Shown: piece after piece, positions 29,917-34,933 of the stretch
Numbering within the stretch: the first letter of the stretch is position 1
How the letters are laid out: each line of letters starts with the position of its first letter
Source: Alphaproteobacteria bacterium
GTDB lineage: Bacteria; Pseudomonadota; Alphaproteobacteria; ATCC43930; CGMCC-115725
DNA length: 34,933 nucleotides
Reading direction: 5' to 3'
Assembly (NCBI GenBank): GCA_019237135.1
Contig: JAFAHQ010000184.1
Span: 1-34,933, forward strand
Position numbers and translations under genes: made by a program
The notes under the pieces: generated by a model
Told to the model about the DNA's origin: nothing
Databases searched by the model: none
The model's input: the letters and a program-made list of their open reading frames with translations, nothing else

Positions 29917-31158
29917 TTGCCGGCTCCGCTCCATCCTTTTGCGGTGAGCGAGGATGTCGAGGTCTTGATCGCCGGCGCCGGCCTGATCGGGCTGTTGCTC
30001 GGCGTCGCGTGCGCCGGCGCCGGACTTGAGGTCGCGATCGTCGATCCGACCGACCCTGCAGCAGCGCTCAACGAAGGGTTTGACGGCCGCTGTTCGGCGA
30101 TTGGCTACGGATCGCGCCGGGTCTGGGACGCCCTCGGCCTGTGGCCTGAGATCGCCGCGCGGGCCGAGCCGATTCTTGAGATCCGGGTCGCCGACGATGA
30201 TTCGGCGCTGTTCCTCCATTACGACCATCGCCAACTCGGAGCCGGCGCCCCGCTTGGCTACGTCGTCGAGAACCGGGTGCTCCGCCGCGCACTGATCGAG
30301 AGGGCCAGATCGCTTCCAGGCCTCTCCCTTCTTGCTCCGCTCGCCGTCGGGGGAGTCGAGACTTCGCCCTTTGCCGCGGTCGCTATGCTCTCCGACGGAC
30401 GACTGGTTTCGTCTCGCCTCGTCGTCGCAGCCGACGGTCAAAAGTCCCCTTTGCGTCGGAGAGCAGGCATCGGCGCTGTAGAGTGGCGCTACCGCCAGAC
30501 CGGTATCGTGACTACGGTGCGCCACGAGCGCCCCCATCGCGGCGTCGCGGTCGAGCACTTTCTGCCGGCGGGTCCATTTGCGATCCTGCCCATGACCGGC
30601 AACCGCTCCTCGATCGTGTGGACCGAACGGGCCGAGCTCAGCGATCGGCTGATCGTGTTGCCCGATACCCAGTTTTCGGCGGAGCTCGCCGCGCGTTTCG
30701 GCGACTTTCTTGGCGCGGTCGAGCCCATTGGGCCACGCTCGACCTATCCGCTCGGGCTGATGCTGGCGGAGCGCTACGTCGCGCGCCGGCTGGCGCTGGT
30801 CGGCGAGGCAGCGCATGTGATTCATCCTATCGCCGGGCAAGGTCTCAATCTCGGCACCCGCGACGTCGCCGCACTCGCCGAGCTCGTGATTGACACGCGT
30901 CGGCTTGGTCTCGACATCGGCGATGACGCCGTGCTCGACCGCTACCAGCGATGGCGTCGTTTCGACACTCTCTTGCTCGCCGGCGTCACAGATGGACTCA
31001 ACCGTTTGTTTTCGAACTCGCTCCCGTCTGTGCGGCTCGCTCGTGATTTCGGCTTTGCCGTGGTTCAACGCCTGCCGCCGCTCAAACGCTTGCTGATGCG
31101 CGATGCAATGGGGCTGGTCGGCGACCTGCCGCGCCTCGTCCGCGGCCAGCCCTTGTAG
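29917..31158 (+). CDS. UbiH/UbiF/COQ6-family FAD-dependent hydroxylase
   Basis: VLIAGAGLIGLLLGVACAGAGLEVAIVD (FAD-binding), VVAADGQKSPLRRRAG, LALVGEAAHVIHPIAGQGLNLGTRDVAAL. A GTG at 29944 is an alternative start. Confidence 0.92.
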   Translation: MPAPLHPFAVSEDVEVLIAGAGLIGLLLGVACAGAGLEVAIVDPTDPAAALNEGFDGRCSAIGYGSRRVWDALGLWPEIAARAEPILEIRVADDDSALFLHYDHRQLGAGAPLGYVVENRVLRRALIERARSLPGLSLLAPLAVGGVETSPFAAVAMLSDGRLVSSRLVVAADGQKSPLRRRAGIGAVEWRYRQTGIVTTVRHERPHRGVAVEHFLPAGPFAILPMTGNRSSIVWTERAELSDRLIVLPDTQFSAELAARFGDFLGAVEPIGPRSTYPLGLMLAERYVARRLALVGEAAHVIHPIAGQGLNLGTRDVAALAELVIDTRRLGLDIGDDAVLDRYQRWRRFDTLLLAGVTDGLNRLFSNSLPSVRLARDFGFAVVQRLPPLKRLLMRDAMGLVGDLPRLVRGQPL

Positions 31159-31716
31159 CTCCTGTCCTCGAATCGTCTCTCTCGGGCTCGGTCTCGCCTG
31201 ATTCAAAGCGGGTGTCCAGGGAAATGGCGACGTTCTTGGAGCCGCCGCGGGCTCTGGCCTGCAATCAGAAATTGCATCGATTGTTGTCGGTCGCTGCGCC
31301 TGCAGCAAATCTGCAGCAAAACCTCTCGCATTGGTTGAAGTACAAACTGAGTGCGGCGACGCGTCTCAGCCGCACCGGAGCTGCCAACCCATCGTCTCTG
31401 CTTGCTACGAATTGCAATCATCGGCTTCTTCGTGTTTGCCGATTTTGTCAAAACAGCTAAGTTGGAATTATCTTCAAAATTATCCTCATCATAATTGCTC
31501 GCCTTCACAACCTGCAGCAGATCGAGTTTTTTGCTTCATTGTTTCGATCGCTGCCACGAAATACCCCGGCGGTGCATTCCGACTCTAGCTCAAGACTCTA
31601 ATCCACAAACCTTCTATTAGCATATAAATGAGAATTTATCAATGATAAATGTTCGGACCGCAATATAAAGCCGGTCGGTGGCCGTTTTCCATCGTGTATT
31701 GTCGTCTCGCCTTCCG

Positions 31717-32080
31717 CTAACGCCCCTTGCAATCATGGCCTCTCGCTAAGCGAAAGCCAACGACCCGACGACGCCTGTAGCCGAGTCGCAAAATCTCATT
31801 TTGGCAGAAGAGGTTGTCGTCAAAGGCTTCGTTCGGAATGGTACCCTCGGCGTGGCCGGTTTGTCCATTGGCCTCAAGTGCGAGAGGTGCCCTTGCCCCC
31901 TGGACTACGAAGTCGATCTCGCGCGTTTGGCCTATTCGATCCAGAAATGGATATTGGGGATTATGTGATGAATTTGTTGTCCAAGAGCGGATAGAGAAAT
32001 TTTTTGCCAAATTCGCTCCGAGTCCTACGCAATGTGTGCTTCGATTGTATTGAGATATTTTGATAGATCCATACGTTCGT
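31717..32080 (-). pseudogene. Remnant of a helicase/endonuclease-like protein
   Basis: Minus-strand frame reads NPQYPFLDRIGQTREIDFVVQGARAPLALEANGQTGHAEGTIPNEAFDDNLFCQNEILRLGYRRRRV. Apparent continuation upstream in another frame (SERIWQKISLSALGQQIHHIIP), implying a frameshift and an in-frame stop. Confidence 0.45.
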
Positions 32081-32440
32081 CTTCAGACAAAACCGGGGCA
32101 TGTCAGACCAGCACTCGTTGACATTGCGCCAAATTGATCAGGTGCGATCAGAAGTCTCCGCCATCGAAAAGCGACCTTCAGTTCGTCACGAGCGAGCGAC
32201 CCGGGCGCAACAGCCTAGGCGGAAGGAAATATGGCGCACCGTCCCGCTCGGGATGCTGGGCGGGAGGCTCGTCCAGCCTCTCGCCTTCGTGTTCTTGTAG
32301 CGCGACCGCCGCTGGCCGACGCTTGGTCCGCCCGGTAAGAAAGCTACATAGTCCGGGCGATTTCGGCAATCGGAGCGCGATCCCGATTCCGTCAGAGCCT
32401 CACTGCGGGAGAGGCAGGGTAAGGGCTGCAATTTCACCCG

Positions 32441-32466
32441 ACCCTAGCTTCGCAACCCTAGCTTCG
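32441..32466. repeat. Short direct repeat ACCCTAGCTTCG x2
   Basis: ACCCTAGCTTCG at 32441-32452 and 32455-32466. Confidence 0.6.
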
Positions 32467-32530
32467 TCCCCTGTTGTCACCCCCAGCTGGCCCTCCTTGG
32501 CTCGTGGAGGAGGAACGGCCGAGGGGACCG

Positions 32531-34045
32531 CTAGCCGCGGGCTAGCTGCCTCGCCTCGCGCCGCCTCACCACAGGGGTCGTCCCGAGAGATCGGGCAAGC
32601 ACATCGAGGCGCCTTTGTACCGCTTCACCGACGAAGAGGCTGCCCGAGCAGGGGATCTCAAGGACAAGGCTGTCCCCTTCGCGACCGAGCCACAGCTCGG
32701 ATAGGAGGTCGATCGTCCCGCCACACAGGGTGTAAGCGAGGCGAAGTGCAAGACCGAGGGTACGCACCTCCCCAGCGGCTTGCTCGTCGAGCATCAGCCG
32801 GGTCGGATCCTTGACCGGGTCATCCGCTGCGCCACCGTAGCGGGTGTGCAGCACCGTTGCGACGAACACGCGATCGGCATGACCAATGGCGGCAAACGGC
32901 ATCCTGAGGCTGCGGGTAAAGGCAAGTTCGGCGCGGTAGTCGGGGTGCTCGCTCCAAGCAATGTCGCTAAGCCAGCAGGCGGCGCGATGAAGCCGGCGTG
33001 ACCCCTCTGATAAGCTTGGGAACAGTGGCGCCGTCCAGCGCTGCAATTGGTCGCCTTCGAGGTGGAAGCGACTCTGGCTTCGGGCGATTGCCGCGCAAGC
33101 CGCGATCAGTGGATCCGGCCCACGCTCCCACGCCGAGATAAGGCCGTACGCATAACCCTCGCGCAGCCCGAATGCAGAAAAGATAACGCTTTGGGGTCCC
33201 GCTACAGCGATCAGCTTGCGTAGGACGAGTGAGGCGGCAGGCACCAACTCGAGACGTTTACGCGCGATCGAGGTGATTCGTTCGAGCGACTTGTGCGACT
33301 GCCGTCCGATGATGTCGAAGAAGGCTTCGGCATCGCGGCGGCCAATCGTGTATTGGTGAACGATGTGGAGCGGATAGTGGGTGTGCTCCATGTGCAGCCG
33401 GGCGATGGCCCGCGCCGCCCCGCCGACAAGGTACAAATTCTTCCCGGGTGTCGTTCGTAAGACAGGTGCCACCACGAAAGCGCGCTCGGCAGCTTCGGAG
33501 ATGGCTTTAACGCTGCCGCCGAGTGCTGCCAGACGCAACGGCCCCAGCGGGAGGGTAATCCCCGGTCCGATCTGCACGATTTCGCCGGCTACCGCTGCCC
33601 TTATCCGAACCAATTCGACGCTGCCCCCGCCGAGATCGCCGACGAGCCCATCCGCCTCGGGAATTCCGGCTAGTACCCCGGCCGCGGACAATCGTGCCTC
33701 TTCGGCACCGTCGATGATTTTGACCGGCACGCGGCACTGTTGCTCGACCTCGGCGGCAAAGGAGAGGCCATCGCTGGCATCGCGGACCGCCGCTGTCGCA
33801 AGCACCGCAAGATGTTCGGCGCCGAGGGCGCGGGCAAGCGCGACGAACCGGCGCAGGTTGGCCAGCGCGAGCGTCACGCCCTCGGCGTTCAGCCGGCCGG
33901 TCGAGGCGATCCCTCGACCGAGCCCGCACATGACTTTCTCGTTCAGGAGGGGGAACAGGGCGCCGCCCAGCCGCTCGAACACGACAAGGCGTAACGAGTT
34001 CGAGCCCAAATCGATGACGGCGATACGGCCGATAATTTCCATCAC
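32531..34045 (-). CDS. Exopolyphosphatase / Ppx-GppA family phosphatase
   Basis: IAVIDLGSNSLRLVVFE, VLATAAVRDASDG, VGDLGGGSVELV; followed upstream by ppk. Confidence 0.94.
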   Translation of the reverse strand: MMEIIGRIAVIDLGSNSLRLVVFERLGGALFPLLNEKVMCGLGRGIASTGRLNAEGVTLALANLRRFVALARALGAEHLAVLATAAVRDASDGLSFAAEVEQQCRVPVKIIDGAEEARLSAAGVLAGIPEADGLVGDLGGGSVELVRIRAAVAGEIVQIGPGITLPLGPLRLAALGGSVKAISEAAERAFVVAPVLRTTPGKNLYLVGGAARAIARLHMEHTHYPLHIVHQYTIGRRDAEAFFDIIGRQSHKSLERITSIARKRLELVPAASLVLRKLIAVAGPQSVIFSAFGLREGYAYGLISAWERGPDPLIAACAAIARSQSRFHLEGDQLQRWTAPLFPSLSEGSRRLHRAACWLSDIAWSEHPDYRAELAFTRSLRMPFAAIGHADRVFVATVLHTRYGGAADDPVKDPTRLMLDEQAAGEVRTLGLALRLAYTLCGGTIDLLSELWLGREGDSLVLEIPCSGSLFVGEAVQRRLDVLARSLGTTPVVRRREARQLARG

Positions 34046-34063
34046 ACCCGGTCGGAAATCAGT

Positions 34064-34933
34064 TTAGCGAACGACAAGCCTCGGCTGTCCTCGCTTGAGC
34101 GCGGTCCCTCGCCCCGACAGGCTTGGATTCGTCATGAAATAAGTATGGGCCGAGAAGGCTTCCTCATCGAGCGGCACGCGCCCGTAGCCTCCGTCTGGTG
34201 AAAGGCTCCAGCTCTGTGAGGTATCGCGCAGATTTGCTACCATGATCTCGTCGAGCACCTGGCGGTGCACGGTCTGGTTCTCGATCGGTACAAGCGCTTC
34301 GACCCGCCCGTCGAAATTGCGCGGCATCCAGTCGGCGGAGCTGATAAAGACCTTGGCCCGGTCTGAAGGCAGCTTCTTGCCGTTGGCGAAGCAGACGATG
34401 CGTCCGTGCTCAAGGAAGCGGCCGATGATGCTCTTGACCCGGATGTTGTCGGAGAGTCCAGGGACGCCGGGACGCAGGCAGCAGATGCCGCGCACCACGA
34501 GTTCAATCCTGACGCCCGCCTGTCCGGCGCGATAGAGGCAATCGATGAGGCCGGGGTCGACGAGGGAATTGAGCTTCACCCAGATCGCGGCCGGCCGGCC
34601 GGCGCGGGCATGTCCGATTTCTTCTTCGATCGCGTCGACCAGGACTCCGCGCAGGTTGACCGGCGAGACGGCGACTTTTTTCAAGCCCACGGGCTCGGCA
34701 TAACCGGTGACATAGTTGAACAGCTGCGAGGCGTCGCTGCCAAGATCCGGATCGGCGCTGAACAAAGACAGGTCCGTGTAGATCTTCGCCGTTTGCGGAT
34801 GATAGTTGCCGGTGCCGAAGTGAACATAGCTCCTGAGCTGGCCTTGCTCGCGACGGACCACGAGACTCACCTTCGCGTGCGTCTTGAGTTCGATGAACCC
34901 GTAGACGACCTGCACACCCGCACGCTCGAGGTC
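34064..34933 (-). CDS. ppk: Polyphosphate kinase 1, C-terminal part (truncated by window edge)
   Basis: [71 protein letters not shown]. The reading frame remains open to the window end. Confidence 0.95.
   Translation of the reverse strand, partial: DLERAGVQVVYGFIELKTHAKVSLVVRREQGQLRSYVHFGTGNYHPQTAKIYTDLSLFSADPDLGSDASQLFNYVTGYAEPVGLKKVAVSPVNLRGVLVDAIEEEIGHARAGRPAAIWVKLNSLVDPGLIDCLYRAGQAGVRIELVVRGICCLRPGVPGLSDNIRVKSIIGRFLEHGRIVCFANGKKLPSDRAKVFISSADWMPRNFDGRVEALVPIENQTVHRQVLDEIMVANLRDTSQSWSLSPDGGYGRVPLDEEAFSAHTYFMTNPSLSGRGTALKRGQPRLVVR

Noticed and set aside
29776-31308. 510-aa minus-strand ORF
   Set aside because: Antisense to the UbiH-family hydroxylase; no recognisable domain.
32329-32359. 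CGCCCGG...CCGGGCG inverted repeat
   Set aside because: Only a 7-bp stem with a 17-nt loop in GC-rich DNA; easily expected by chance.
1-34933. CRISPR arrays, tRNA/rRNA genes, intact transposases
   Set aside because: Looked for regularly spaced repeats, T-arm-like GGTTCGANTCC patterns and transposase motifs; none convincing.

Overview
GC-rich window, probably alphaproteobacterial (inferred from gene content and order). Most genes are on the minus strand. Housekeeping blocks: clpB / DUF4167 / prmC / prfA / hisS; xth / (C26 peptidase) / lolA / ftsK; a divergent UbiH-family hydroxylase; ppx/gppA with a truncated ppk. Between hisS and xth is an accessory locus (about 8.3-24.7 kb). On the minus strand it holds a run of ten same-strand genes: two MurG/COG4671-like glycosyltransferases, two GT4-like glycosyltransferases, a polysaccharide-deacetylase-like protein, a small membrane protein, and a complete Opp-type ABC importer. 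Several of these genes overlap by 4 bp. Divergent from them on the plus strand are a 936-aa ABC exporter, a stand-alone cyclic-nucleotide-binding-domain protein and a small SAM methyltransferase. The exporter is the strongest candidate for something undescribed. Its nucleotide-binding domain appears to carry repeated copies of the helical segment between Walker A and the signature motif, and its Walker A, Q-loop, signature and Walker B residues all deviate from consensus. Two likely gene remnants (PemK/MazF-like near the left end, nuclease/helicase-like at about 31.7-32.1 kb) suggest decayed mobile or defence DNA. No tRNA, rRNA, CRISPR array or intact transposase was recognised. All calls come from reading the sequence and recalled family motifs; no database search was run.
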